DNA of 64,000 nucleotides, taken from positions 62,001 through 126,000 of the forward strand of contig NZ_FOAI01000007.1 in the NCBI RefSeq assembly GCF_900109705.1, in the 5' to 3' direction. Below the pieces are notes generated by a model that was not told the origin of the DNA, did no database searches, and worked only from the letters and a program-made list of their open reading frames with translations. The DNA is from Roseivivax marinus. Its GTDB lineage: Bacteria > Pseudomonadota > Alphaproteobacteria > Rhodobacterales > Rhodobacteraceae. Positions 49,073 through 58,072 of the stretch are shown one piece after another; position 1 is the stretch's first letter; the number at the start of each line of letters is the position of its first letter. The position numbers and the translations under genes were made by a program.

Positions 49073-49783
49073 ATGGACCCGATCTTCGCCATCGGCGACA
49101 TCCACGGCCAGCGCGCCGAGATGGAGCGCGTGCTGGGCCTGATCGCCCGCGACCCCGAGGCTGGCGCCCCGGTGGTGTTCCTCGGGGACTACGTCGACCG
49201 CGGGCCCGACAGCCGCGGCGTGTTGCAGGTGCTGATCGACGGGCAGGCGGCGGGGCGGCCGTGGATCGCGCTCGCCGGTAACCACGACATCTATTTCCGC
49301 GACTTCCTCGACCCCGAGGGCCTCAGCTGGGCCGATGCGCGGCGGTGGCTGAGCGACAGCGTCGGGGGCAAGGACACGCTCGCCTCCTACGGGGTCGCCA
49401 CCCATGGTCGGCCGCTCGCCGACATCAGGGCCGATGCCCGCGCCGCGGTGCCGCAGGCCCACCGGAGCTTCCTTGCCGGCCTGCCGCTGCTGCACGAGAC
49501 CGCCGCGCAGATCTTCGTCCACGCGGGAGTGCGGCCGGATGTGCCCGTCGCCGAGCAGGAGCCCGACGACCTCGTGCATATCCGGGCGGCGTTCCTCGAC
49601 GACCGGCGCGATCACGGGCGCTTCGTGGTGCACGGACACACCTCGGCCGAGGGGCCGGTACATCGCGGAAACCGAGCGAATCTCGATGGTGGCGCGGGCC
49701 GTGGGGCGCCGCTCTGCGCGGCGCTGATCCTGAATCGCGACGTCTTTCTGCTCAGAGAAGGGGGCCGGACCCCGCTGATTTGA
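49073..49783 (+). CDS. Calcineurin-like metallophosphoesterase (PPP-type Ser/Thr phosphatase)
   Basis: 236 aa. The PPP signatures GDIHG, GDYVDRG and GNHD appear in order within the first 75 residues, and VVHGHTS supplies the late His pair. It resembles bacterial PrpA/ApaH-like phosphatases. ACAGGAGACCCC gives a good ribosome binding site. Target unknown: phosphoprotein or diadenosine polyphosphate are both possible. Confidence 0.88.
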   Translation: MDPIFAIGDIHGQRAEMERVLGLIARDPEAGAPVVFLGDYVDRGPDSRGVLQVLIDGQAAGRPWIALAGNHDIYFRDFLDPEGLSWADARRWLSDSVGGKDTLASYGVATHGRPLADIRADARAAVPQAHRSFLAGLPLLHETAAQIFVHAGVRPDVPVAEQEPDDLVHIRAAFLDDRRDHGRFVVHGHTSAEGPVHRGNRANLDGGAGRGAPLCAALILNRDVFLLREGGRTPLI

Positions 49784-49862
49784 CGAAAATATGACGTAAG
49801 ACTCGACGCATGGCTCGGATCGCGTAGGCTGAATGCACAACCAGACATTGCAAGGAGCCGCC

Positions 49863-50297
49863 ATGCCCGGAAAACTGATCGTCGGATACGACGGCTCCCC
49901 GGCAGCGCGCCGGGCCGTCGATTTCGCCGCCGCCGCCGCCCGCGCGCAGGATGCAAGCCTCGTCATCGCCCACGTCCTCGAATGGTCCCCCTACTCGTTC
50001 CTCACCAAGGAAGAGATCGAGGAGCGCCATGCCCGCCGCCGCGACGAACTGCGCCGCGCCGAGGATGCCGTGATCGCGCCGGTCCGCGAGCGGCTGGCCT
50101 CCACCGGCCTCAAGGTCGAGACCATGATCGCCTACGGCCACTCGGCCGAGAAGCTCTGCGCGCTGGCCGGCGAGACCGGGGCCACGCAGATCGTCGTCGG
50201 CCGCGACGGCAACGGTGGTCTCGCGTCGCGGATGTTCGGCTCCACCGCCGGCTCTCTCGTGCAGATCGCCCCGCTGCCCTGCACCATCGTCCCCTGA
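49863..50297 (+). CDS. Universal stress protein (UspA family)
   Basis: 144 aa single USP domain. LIVGYDGSPAARRAVDFA opens the fold and the ATP-binding pattern G-2x-G-9x-G(S/T) is represented by GRDGNGGLASRMFGSTAGS near 118-136. AAGGAGCCGCC precedes ATG 49863. It sits 34 nt before the symporter gene and may be co-transcribed. Confidence 0.93.
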   Translation: MPGKLIVGYDGSPAARRAVDFAAAAARAQDASLVIAHVLEWSPYSFLTKEEIEERHARRRDELRRAEDAVIAPVRERLASTGLKVETMIAYGHSAEKLCALAGETGATQIVVGRDGNGGLASRMFGSTAGSLVQIAPLPCTIVP

Positions 50298-50331
50298 CAG
50301 AAACGCCAACCACGACAGGAGGGCGATGCCC

Positions 50332-51870
50332 ATGCGCCTCTTTCATGCATTCCTCGCGGCGCTGGCCGCGTTCGTCGCCAGCGCGCTTCCCGCGGCGGCC
50401 CAGTCCATCGATGCCGCGGTGAACGCCGCCTTCGAGAACGCGACCGGCTGGTACGTGAACCTCATCTTCGCGAGCCTGCCCGGCACCAACATCCCGTGGA
50501 TCGTGGGCTGGCTGGTGATCGGCGCCTTCGTGTTCTCGTTCTACTTCGGCTTCGTGCAGTTCCGCTGGGTCGGTCACGCGATCAAGCTGGTGAAGGGCGA
50601 CTACTCTGATCCCAACGACGCGGGCGAGGTCAGCCACTTCCAGGCGCTGGCGACGGCGCTGTCGGGCACAGTGGGCCTCGGCAACATCGCGGGCGTGGCG
50701 GTTGCCGTGGGGATCGGCGGACCGGGTGCGACATTCTGGATGATCCTCGCGGGCCTTCTGGGCATGGCGACCAAGTTCACCGAGTGCACTCTGGGCGTGA
50801 AGTACCGCAACGAGTTCCCCGACGGCCGCGTCTCGGGCGGGCCGATGTACTACCTGACCCGCGGCTTCGAAGAGCGTGGCCTGCCCGGGGGCATGATCCT
50901 CGCGGTGGGGTTCTCGATCTTCACGATCCTGGGCGCACTGGGCGGCGGCAACATGTTCCAGGCCAACCAGGCGCACCAGCAGATCGCGGGCGTGGTGGGT
51001 GACTTCCCGGGCTGGATCACGGGCGTCATCTTCGCCACCGTGGTGTTCATCGTGATCGTGGGCGGCATCAAGTCCATCGCCAAGGTGACCGAGAAGGTCG
51101 TGCCCTTCATGGGCATCCTCTACGTGCTGGCCGCTCTGGTCATCATCCTTGCCAACATCGACCAGGTCGGCACCGCGTTCGCCCGTATCTTCGAAGGCGC
51201 GTTCACCGGCCTCGGGGTCGCGGGCGGCATGGTCGGCGCGCTGATCCAGGGTTTCCGCCGCGCCGCGTTCTCGAACGAGGCGGGCATCGGCTCGGCGGCG
51301 ATCGCGCATTCGGCGGTCAAGACCAAGGAGCCGGTGACCGAGGGCTTCGTCGCGTTGCTCGAGCCCTTCATCGACACGGTGGTGATCTGCACCATGACGG
51401 CGCTCGTCATCATCATCTCGGACCAGCTCGTGGTCGATCCCGAGACCGGCCTCTTCGTCACCGAGAACGGACAGATCGTCACACAGACCGGGTCGTCCGG
51501 CGTGGCGCTGACCTCGGACGCCTTCGCAACCGCGTTCTCGTGGTTCCCGGTGGTTCTGTCGATCGCGGTGGTGCTGTTCGCCTTCTCGACAATGCTGTCG
51601 TGGTCCTATTACGGCCTGAAGGCGTGGACCTTCCTGTTCGGCGAGGGAAAGACGAAGGAGCTGATCTTCAAGCTGATCTTCTGCTTCTTCGTCATCGTCG
51701 GCGCGGCAGTGTCGCTCGATCCGGTGATCGCGTTCTCGGATGCGGCGCTGTTCTCGATGGCGATCTTCAACGTGCTGGGCCTCTACTTCCTGATGCCGCT
51801 GGTGCGGAAGGAACTGCGGAGCTACTCGGCCCGCCTCAAGAGCGGGGAGATCCGACCGGTCAAGCACTGA
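50332..51870 (+). CDS. Alanine/glycine:cation symporter (AGCS family)
   Basis: 512 aa with a cleavable-looking N-terminal hydrophobic segment (ending PAAAQ) and about ten further membrane helices. HFQALATALSGTVGLGNIAGVAVAVGIGGPGATFWM and GFRRAAFSNEAGIGSAAIAHSA are hallmark Na+/alanine symporter regions. It imports small neutral amino acids with Na+. AGGAGG lies 9 nt before ATG 50332; the ATG two codons earlier is too close to it. An aminotransferase gene converges downstream. Confidence 0.93.
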   Translation: MRLFHAFLAALAAFVASALPAAAQSIDAAVNAAFENATGWYVNLIFASLPGTNIPWIVGWLVIGAFVFSFYFGFVQFRWVGHAIKLVKGDYSDPNDAGEVSHFQALATALSGTVGLGNIAGVAVAVGIGGPGATFWMILAGLLGMATKFTECTLGVKYRNEFPDGRVSGGPMYYLTRGFEERGLPGGMILAVGFSIFTILGALGGGNMFQANQAHQQIAGVVGDFPGWITGVIFATVVFIVIVGGIKSIAKVTEKVVPFMGILYVLAALVIILANIDQVGTAFARIFEGAFTGLGVAGGMVGALIQGFRRAAFSNEAGIGSAAIAHSAVKTKEPVTEGFVALLEPFIDTVVICTMTALVIIISDQLVVDPETGLFVTENGQIVTQTGSSGVALTSDAFATAFSWFPVVLSIAVVLFAFSTMLSWSYYGLKAWTFLFGEGKTKELIFKLIFCFFVIVGAAVSLDPVIAFSDAALFSMAIFNVLGLYFLMPLVRKELRSYSARLKSGEIRPVKH

Positions 51871-51887
51871 GCGACCCGTCTGTCAGA

Positions 51888-51925
51888 AAGAAGGGCCGGG
51901 CGCCATGTGGCGTCCGGCCCTTTCC
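51888..51925 (+). terminator. Bidirectional intrinsic terminator
   Basis: GGGCCGGgCGCCA (51893-51905) pairs with TGGCGtCCGGCCC (51908-51920), one G-U pair. TTTCC follows on the plus strand and TTCTTTCT on the minus strand, so it can serve both the symporter and the converging aminotransferase. Confidence 0.88.
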
Positions 51926-51955
51926 ATTCGGCGAAGGTGTCCGGCTCTACGAGGC

Positions 51956-53305
51956 TCAGGCCACCGAGAAGCCCGCGTCGAGCGCGCCGAGCACGGTGTT
52001 CACCTCGTCCTCGGTGATGGTCAGCGGCGGCGACATCAGGATGTTGTGCATCCCCAGCCGGACCATGGCGCCGGCTTCCCAGGCGGCGTCGTGGATGCGC
52101 TTCATGGTCGCCGCGTCCATCGGCGTCTTGGCGTCGCGATCCGACACCAGCTCGACCCCGGTCATCAGACCGTGGCCGCCGCGCACGTCGCCGACGATGT
52201 CGTACTTCTCGGCGAGCTTCAGGCAGCCCTCGTAAAGCTGCGCGCCGCGTGCCGCCGCGTTGGTCTTCAGGTCCAGACGCACGGTTTCGTCCAGCGTCGC
52301 GACGACCGCCGCCGCGCCGACCGGGTGGGCCGAGTAAGTGTAGCCGGTGTAGATCGCACCGTCCGCATCGGCACCCTCGAACACCTCGGCGACCTTCTCG
52401 TTGACCAGCGTGGCGCCGACCGGGAAGTAGCCCGAGCTGATGCCCTTGGCGGTGGTCATCATGTCGGGCTGCACGCCCCAGTGACGCGCCCCGGACCAGT
52501 CGCCGGTACGACCGAAGCCGGTGATGACCTCGTCCGAGATCATCAGGATGCCGTGGCGGTCACAGATGTCGCGCATCAGCGGGAAGAACGTCTCGTGCGG
52601 GACGATCACGCCGCCGGCGCCGAGGATCGGCTCGACAATCAGTGCGGCGATGGTGTCGGCGCCCTGGAACGCCATCTCGTCCTCCATCGCGGCGGCGATG
52701 CGCTGCGCGAGAGCTGCCGGGTCGGTCTCGTCGAACGGGTTGCGATAGGTGTAGGGCGCGGGAAGGTGGAAGCAGCCCGGGAGCAGCGGCTCGTAGCCGT
52801 GGCGGAAGCGCGGGTTGCCGTTGACGCTGGCGCCGCCGAAATGGGTGCCGTGGTAGCCCTTCTTGAGCGACAGGAACTTGGTCCGCGTCGGCTCGCCGCG
52901 CAGGCGGTGATACTGCCGCGCGAGTCGCAGTGCCACGTCGACCGAATCCGACCCGCCCGAAGTGAAGAAGACGCGCGCCATGCCGTCCTCGGCGAAGAAG
53001 GCGCGGACCCGCTCGGACGCCTCGATGGCGGTGGGGTTCGAGGTCCCCGCGAACGCGGAGTAATAGGGCAGGACCGACAGCTGGTCGGAGATCGCCTGCT
53101 TCACCCGGTCGTTCGAGTAGCCGAGGTTCACGCACCACAGGCCGCCGACCGCGTCGATGGCCGAATGCCCGTCGATGTCGGTGATCCGCACGCCCTCGGC
53201 GCCCGAAATGATCCGCGGCGGAGTTTCCTGCGCGGCGCCGGGGTGGCCCATCGGGTGCCACAGGTGTCGCGCGTTGTTCTCCTTCAGGAAGTTGTCGTCT
53301 TTCAT
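51956..53305 (-). CDS. Class III PLP-dependent aminotransferase (omega-amino acid type)
   Basis: 449 aa. SGGSDSVDVALRLARQYH near 116-133, SDEVITGFGRTG with Asp258, and PLP lysine Lys287 in TTAKGISSGY. Related enzymes use beta-alanine, taurine, GABA or other omega-amines with pyruvate. It is about 30-40% alike by eye to the aminotransferase at 2393-3793 and clearly paralogous. The upstream gap contains the TTTGATCA motif also found near that gene. Confidence 0.9.
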   Translation of the reverse strand: MKDDNFLKENNARHLWHPMGHPGAAQETPPRIISGAEGVRITDIDGHSAIDAVGGLWCVNLGYSNDRVKQAISDQLSVLPYYSAFAGTSNPTAIEASERVRAFFAEDGMARVFFTSGGSDSVDVALRLARQYHRLRGEPTRTKFLSLKKGYHGTHFGGASVNGNPRFRHGYEPLLPGCFHLPAPYTYRNPFDETDPAALAQRIAAAMEDEMAFQGADTIAALIVEPILGAGGVIVPHETFFPLMRDICDRHGILMISDEVITGFGRTGDWSGARHWGVQPDMMTTAKGISSGYFPVGATLVNEKVAEVFEGADADGAIYTGYTYSAHPVGAAAVVATLDETVRLDLKTNAAARGAQLYEGCLKLAEKYDIVGDVRGGHGLMTGVELVSDRDAKTPMDAATMKRIHDAAWEAGAMVRLGMHNILMSPPLTITEDEVNTVLGALDAGFSVA

Positions 53306-53322
53306 GGCAGGGCCTCAAATCG

Positions 53323-53335
53323 TTTGATCAGATTT
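53323..53335 (-). promoter_or_regulatory. Candidate GntR operator upstream of the second aminotransferase
   Basis: TTTGATCAGATTT (given on the plus strand) differs by one base from the site at 2318-2330. It overlaps an inverted repeat AAATC...GATTT (53317-53335). Only 17 nt separate it from the start codon, a position suited to repression. Confidence 0.4.
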
Positions 53336-53425
53336 CCTACGCCCGAATGTCACGTTTCGAAAGCGGTTCTTTTCGGGGGCGGATCCGGTGCGCCGGGACG
53401 ATGCGCTCGGGCGACGGACCCAGGG

Positions 53426-54409
53426 TCACCCGGCGGGCAGTAACACCGCCTCTATGCGGCGATTTTCGGTTCGGCCGGTCGCGTCGAGGTTGGACGCGAC
53501 GGGGGCAAGGTAGCCGGCCCCGGCGCTCTCGATCCGGGCGGGGTCGAGGCCGTGACGGTCGCGCAGGTAGGCCGCGGCCGATTCGGCACGAGCGCGCGAC
53601 ACGGCGCGGTTCGCATCGAGAGAGCCCGTCGCGTCGGTATGCCCGACCAGCAGAAGCCGCGTGTCCGGCCGGCCTTCGAGGAATTCGGCCAGCGCGTCGA
53701 GAGAAGCCACGGGCCCCGACCCCAGCGACGATGCGCCACTGGCGAAGGTGACGTCGGACAGGATCGCGTGGCCGTTGGCGGTCAGGCGCCCGACGAGGTC
53801 TTCGGGGGCCGCGTCGGCCGCTTGCGGCGCGGGCGGTCCCGGCATCGCGGTGGCGGGATCGGGCGGCGCTCCGCCCGCAATCACGTCCAGCCCCGCGGCG
53901 TCGTCCGCCCCGGTCAGCGTCGCCTGCACGTAGCCTGTCGCGCCGTCGCGGCTGACCAGAAGGCCGAGCGCGGCGTCGCCGTCCGCTCCCTCGGCCGACA
54001 GCCAGCGGAAGTCGGTGAGATCAACGTACATCTCGGGCGCCGGCAGGGTGTCGAGAGCGAAGCGGAAGTCGAACCCGCCGCAGGCGCGTGCCTCGCAGTC
54101 GAACACCACGTCCCATCCGGCGTTTTCCAGCGCCGCGCGCAGGGGCTTGAGGATTTGCAGCGTGGTCAGGTCGCGCCCGCCGATCCGCCAGGCGCGGCGG
54201 GTCACTGTGCCGTCGATCCGCGTCGCGGGCACGCGGCTGCCGTCCCACGGGCCGATCGGCAGGCGCCAGCTCGTGGCGGGCTCAACCGTCTCGGCGGTGC
54301 GCTGCGCGCCGGAGGGCAACGGCAGGTCGAGCGCCGGGGCGGGACCCGAAGCCAGCGCGGCGCACAGAAGGACGGCGGCGCTAGCGCGCCTGCGCGTGGT
54401 AGGCGTCAT
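53426..54409 (-). CDS. OmpA-family lipid-free envelope protein
   Basis: 327 aa. A signal peptide ends near 26 (GPAPA). The N-terminal 200 residues are unrecognised, with one CEARACGG disulfide candidate. A DUF4892-like region is possible but uncertain. The C-terminal OmpA domain (about 215-327) is complete: FASGASSLGSG, GHTDATGSLDANRAVSRARA and GRTENRRIEAVLL. It should bind peptidoglycan. The first codons overlap the end of the AhpD-like gene by 29 nt. Confidence 0.88.
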   Translation of the reverse strand: MTPTTRRRASAAVLLCAALASGPAPALDLPLPSGAQRTAETVEPATSWRLPIGPWDGSRVPATRIDGTVTRRAWRIGGRDLTTLQILKPLRAALENAGWDVVFDCEARACGGFDFRFALDTLPAPEMYVDLTDFRWLSAEGADGDAALGLLVSRDGATGYVQATLTGADDAAGLDVIAGGAPPDPATAMPGPPAPQAADAAPEDLVGRLTANGHAILSDVTFASGASSLGSGPVASLDALAEFLEGRPDTRLLLVGHTDATGSLDANRAVSRARAESAAAYLRDRHGLDPARIESAGAGYLAPVASNLDATGRTENRRIEAVLLPAG

Positions 54410-54953
54410 TCGGGACCATCGCGGTCGCCGAGGCGACCCGGTTCGTCATGTTGAAGAAGCCCGCGACGTTGGCGATGTCCCAGATATCTCTCTCCGAGAA
54501 GCCCACGCCGCGCAGGCCTTCGCGGTCAGCTTCGTCAACCTCGGCAGAGGCCCGGGTCATCTTCTCGGCGAAGGCCAGCATCGCGCGGGTGCGGGCATCG
54601 AGATCCGCGACACGCCAGTTCATCACCAGCGCCTCACCCAGCTTCGGGTCGCCGGACAGGTGCCGCACCGCCGCGCCGTGCGCGACAAGGCAGTAGAAGC
54701 ACCGGTTCCACGAGCTGACGACGACCGCGATCATCTCCCGCTCGAGCTTGGTCAGGCCCGAGTCCGCCAGCATCAGTTCGTCGTATAGGCCGGTGAAGGC
54801 GTTCAGCTTCTCGATCGAGAAGGCATGTGCACGCAGCACGTTCGGCACCATGCCCAGCTTTTCCACGCAGATGTCGAAATAGCGCTGCGTCTCTGGCGGC
54901 AGCGGATCGACCGGCGGCAGGTCGAGCGCGGTGGGTCGGTGGTCTTGGGCCAT
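54381..54953 (-). CDS. AhpD-like peroxidase-related protein
   Basis: 190 aa. The CMD/AhpD active site Cys85-x-x-Cys88 with His92 (CFYCLVAHG) is intact. LGMVPNVLRAHA and the tail ANVAGFFNMTNRVAS match peroxidase-related enzymes of about this length. It probably reduces peroxides with a thiol partner. The ATG at 54953 removes an unconserved N-terminal stretch. It overlaps the OmpA gene. Confidence 0.9.
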   Translation of the reverse strand: MAQDHRPTALDLPPVDPLPPETQRYFDICVEKLGMVPNVLRAHAFSIEKLNAFTGLYDELMLADSGLTKLEREMIAVVVSSWNRCFYCLVAHGAAVRHLSGDPKLGEALVMNWRVADLDARTRAMLAFAEKMTRASAEVDEADREGLRGVGFSERDIWDIANVAGFFNMTNRVASATAMVPNDAYHAQAR

Positions 54954-54969
54954 GGCGTCCTCGGTCAGG

Positions 54970-55701
54970 TCAGGCGGCGAGCGGGGCCGTGCGATAGTGA
55001 TACCGGGCCACCGGCGTGAACCCAAGGCTCCCATATAGCGCGACGGCGGCCGCGTTCGCGTCGACACAGAGCGCGCCGATCGAGCGCGCGCCTTCCCCGG
55101 CTGCCCAGTGCGCGGCTGCGGCGGTCATCAGCCGCCCCAGTCCCGCACGGCGGAAGTCCGGGGCGATCTCCAGCGCGTGCAACACCGCGCGCCCGTCCGA
55201 GATCGCGCAGAAGCCGGCGCCGGCGGGCTTGTCGGTGAGGCGCCCGAGGAGGGCGGTCTTGGGGGACGCCGCGCGCTCCATCACCGCGAGGCGGTCCGCG
55301 CCGACACCGGCCGCGGCCCAGAGCTCGCGCTGGATCGCCAGCGGTTCCCACAACGCGAACACGGTGACGCGCGGGATGGCGATGTCGGCAAGCAGCGCGA
55401 CCGGCGCGGCGAGGATCGTGACCAGGTCCTTCTTCGCGTAGCCCCGGGCCTCGAGCGCGACGTCGAGCGCGTCTTCCCCACCCCGGACCTGGAACAGCGG
55501 AGACTGCCCAAGCGCGCGCATCCCCGCCTCGGCGGCGGGAATGTCGGCCTCGCTCCAGCCATCGCGAGCGGTCGCGGCGGACACGCGCTGCCCGCCTCCA
55601 CGCCCCTCGCGCAGGACGAAGCCCGGGCTGTGGTGGCGGGCGGCGGCCGGCCACGTCGCCTCGGCCGCCTCGAGCCACGCGGCGGCGTCGGGATCGGTCA
55701 T
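54970..55701 (-). CDS. GNAT-family N-acetyltransferase
   Basis: 243 aa. The acetyl-CoA loop PDFRRAGLGRLMTAAA lies near 174-189, followed by VDANAAAVALYGSLGF, the usual C-terminal motif. The N-terminal 120 residues are divergent and may be a degenerate second GNAT domain. Substrate unknown. Its ATG overlaps the stop of the CinA-like gene. Confidence 0.88.
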   Translation of the reverse strand: MTDPDAAAWLEAAEATWPAAARHHSPGFVLREGRGGGQRVSAATARDGWSEADIPAAEAGMRALGQSPLFQVRGGEDALDVALEARGYAKKDLVTILAAPVALLADIAIPRVTVFALWEPLAIQRELWAAAGVGADRLAVMERAASPKTALLGRLTDKPAGAGFCAISDGRAVLHALEIAPDFRRAGLGRLMTAAAAHWAAGEGARSIGALCVDANAAAVALYGSLGFTPVARYHYRTAPLAA

Positions 55702-56417
55702 GAAAAGAGCGCGTGCAGCCGTGTCGCCGCCTCGTTCAGGCGGGCGCTGTCGGTCCCCCGGACCACCACGTTCGCACCGTAGACGCCGTTCTCGCTGAAC
55801 GGATACGATCCGAAAGCGAGGTCATCGAACTCGCGCGCGAGATCGCGCAGCGGGCCGGCGATGTCGCCCTCGGCACGCTCCACCCGGATCGACTGCGACA
55901 TCAGTGGCGTGCCCGCATTCAGCGTCGGCAGCACCCGGTCGAGCATCGAGGTGAACACCGACGGCACGCCGGCCATGACGTAGACGTTGCCGATCCGGAA
56001 GCCCGGCGCGGCCGAGACGTCGTTCTCGATCAGCTCGGCGCCGTCGGGGATGCGGGCCATGCGCAGCCGCGCCTCGTTCAGCTCGCGCCCGGTCTTGGCG
56101 TAATGCGCCTCCATCAACGCCTTGGCGTCCTCGCGCACGTCGATGTGGACACCGAAGGCCGCGGCGACCGCATCGGCGGTGATGTCGTCATGCGTGGGCC
56201 CGATCCCGCCCGAGGTCACGAGGATGTCGTGGGTCTCGCGCAGCGCGTCGACAGCGGCGACGATGGCGTCGTGGTCGTCGCTGACGATCCGCGCCTCCTT
56301 CAGGTCGATCCCGGCGGCGGTGAACTGTTGCGAGAGGTGGTGAAGATTGGCATCCCGCGTGCGTCCCGAGAGGATCTCGTCCCCGATCACGAGCATTGCG
56401 GCGGTCGGGTTGGGCAT
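55698..56417 (-). CDS. CinA-like MoCF-domain protein
   Basis: 239 aa consisting of the N-terminal molybdopterin-binding-like domain of CinA without the C-terminal deamidase. ILSGRTRDANLHHLS, TSGGIGPTHDDITADAVA and GVPSVFTSMLD are typical. Full CinA hydrolyses nucleotide adducts (ADP-ribose pyrophosphatase); the single-domain form is common in this group. It overlaps the GNAT gene by 4 nt and is divergent from sfsA. Confidence 0.88.
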   Translation of the reverse strand: MPNPTAAMLVIGDEILSGRTRDANLHHLSQQFTAAGIDLKEARIVSDDHDAIVAAVDALRETHDILVTSGGIGPTHDDITADAVAAAFGVHIDVREDAKALMEAHYAKTGRELNEARLRMARIPDGAELIENDVSAAPGFRIGNVYVMAGVPSVFTSMLDRVLPTLNAGTPLMSQSIRVERAEGDIAGPLRDLAREFDDLAFGSYPFSENGVYGANVVVRGTDSARLNEAATRLHALFS

Positions 56418-56465
56418 TGCGGTTCTCCTTCACGCGCGGTCTGGGCAGAGGTATAGGCCCGGCCC

Positions 56466-57173
56466 ATGCGCTTTCAAACCCCACTGGTTCCGGCGACCCT
56501 GATCCGCCGATACAAGCGGTTCCTCGCGGACGCGACGCTGGACGATGGCCGCGAGGTGACGGCCCACTGCGCCAATCCCGGCTCGATGATGGGGTTGGCT
56601 ACGCCGGGCTCCCGCATCTGGCTGGAGCCGAACGACGACCCGAAGCGCAAGCTCAAGTGGGCCTGGAAGCTGGTCGAACATGCGGACGGTCACTTCACCG
56701 GTGTCGATACCGGAGCGGCGAACCGGGTCGTGCGCGCAGGGCTCGAGGCCGGCGCCATTGCCGGGCTCGAGGGCTACGACACCGTGCGCCCCGAGGTTCG
56801 CTACGGCGAGAAGAGCCGCGCGGACTTCCTGCTGACCGGGGCCGACCGCGCGGAGGCGTGGGTCGAGGTGAAGTCGGTCACGCTGTCGCGGACGCCCGGC
56901 GTTGCGGAATTTCCCGACAGCGTGACGGCCCGCGGGGCGCGGCATCTCGACGAACTGGCGGCGATGGCGGGATCCGGGGCGCGGGCGGTGATGCTCTACC
57001 TCGTGCAGCGCACCGATGCCGAGCGCGTGACGCTCGCCGCGGACATCGACCCGGCCTACGCGGACCGCTTCCGGGCCGCCCGGGCAGCGGGGGTGGAGGC
57101 GCTGGCCGTGGGCTGCGCGATCTCGCCCGCGGGAATCGGGCTTGGTGCCCCCTTGCCGTTCACCGACCCCTGA
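56466..57173 (+). CDS. sfsA: SfsA-family DNA/RNA nuclease-like protein
   Basis: 235 aa, standard length. RRYKRFLADATL, CANPGSMMGLA, VEVKSVTL and FPDSVTARGARHLDEL are family landmarks. The OB-fold plus nuclease-like core suggests nucleic-acid binding; in E. coli it was found as a sugar-fermentation stimulator. GCCC precedes the ATG without a strong ribosome binding site. Confidence 0.93.
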   Translation: MRFQTPLVPATLIRRYKRFLADATLDDGREVTAHCANPGSMMGLATPGSRIWLEPNDDPKRKLKWAWKLVEHADGHFTGVDTGAANRVVRAGLEAGAIAGLEGYDTVRPEVRYGEKSRADFLLTGADRAEAWVEVKSVTLSRTPGVAEFPDSVTARGARHLDELAAMAGSGARAVMLYLVQRTDAERVTLAADIDPAYADRFRAARAAGVEALAVGCAISPAGIGLGAPLPFTDP

Positions 57174-57259
57174 ACCTGTCAAGCTGCACTGCAGCGAAGG
57201 GGTGGCATTCGGCGGTCTCTCGCACTATCTTCCGCGGCGAAACGTAAAGGTGGTTCGGT

Positions 57260-58072
57260 TTGAACGAAGAGACACGTGGCCGTCTCACGCGTGACGGCAT
57301 CCGCATCTACGAGCCCGGCGACTACGCGGGCATGCACGCCGCCGGCAAACTGGCCGCCCAGCTGCTGGACGAGGCGGCCGAACACGTGTGGCCGGGCCAG
57401 ACCACCGCGGCGATCGACGACTACATCCGTGCCCGGATCGAGGAAGAGGGCGCGACCTCGGCCACGATCGGCTACAAGGGCTACCAGCACGCCACCTGCA
57501 TCAGCGTGAACCACGTGGTCTGCCACGGCATTCCCGGGCCCAAGACGCTGAAGGATGGCGACATCCTCAACATCGACATCACCGTGATTGTCGATGGTTG
57601 GTATGGCGACACCAGCCGCATGTACGTGGCCGGCAAGCTGAGCCGCAAGGCCGAGCGCCTGATTCAGGTGACCCACGACTCGCTGATGGTGGGAATCGAG
57701 ACCGTGAAACCCGGCAACACCTTCGGTGACATCGGCCACGCCATCCAGGCCTATGTCGAAAGCCAGCGCATGTCGGTGGTCCGCGATTTCTGCGGGCACG
57801 GTCTGGGCCGCGTGTTCCACGCACCGCCGAACGTGCTGCACTACGGCCGCGCAGGCACCGGCCCGGTGCTCGAAGAAGGCATGTTCTTTACCATCGAGCC
57901 GATGGTGAACCTTGGCCGCCCCGAGACAAAGGTGCTTGCCGACGACTGGACGGCGGTGACCCGCGACAAGTCGCTCTCGGCCCAGTTCGAACACTCGGTC
58001 GGCGTGACTTCCGACGGCGCCGACATCTTCACCCTGTCCCCGGCGGGCCGGTTCCACCCGACATATGACTGA
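57260..58072 (+). CDS. map: Methionine aminopeptidase, type I
   Basis: 270 aa. It removes the initiator Met after deformylation, complementing the def genes. Metal ligands are Asp106, Asp117, His180, Glu213 and Glu244. His89 (VCHGIPG) is the substrate histidine. The start is TTG at 57260 after AAAGGTGG; no ATG gives the conserved start MNEETRGRL. The stop overlaps the MFS start by 8 nt. Confidence 0.96.
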   Translation: MNEETRGRLTRDGIRIYEPGDYAGMHAAGKLAAQLLDEAAEHVWPGQTTAAIDDYIRARIEEEGATSATIGYKGYQHATCISVNHVVCHGIPGPKTLKDGDILNIDITVIVDGWYGDTSRMYVAGKLSRKAERLIQVTHDSLMVGIETVKPGNTFGDIGHAIQAYVESQRMSVVRDFCGHGLGRVFHAPPNVLHYGRAGTGPVLEEGMFFTIEPMVNLGRPETKVLADDWTAVTRDKSLSAQFEHSVGVTSDGADIFTLSPAGRFHPTYD

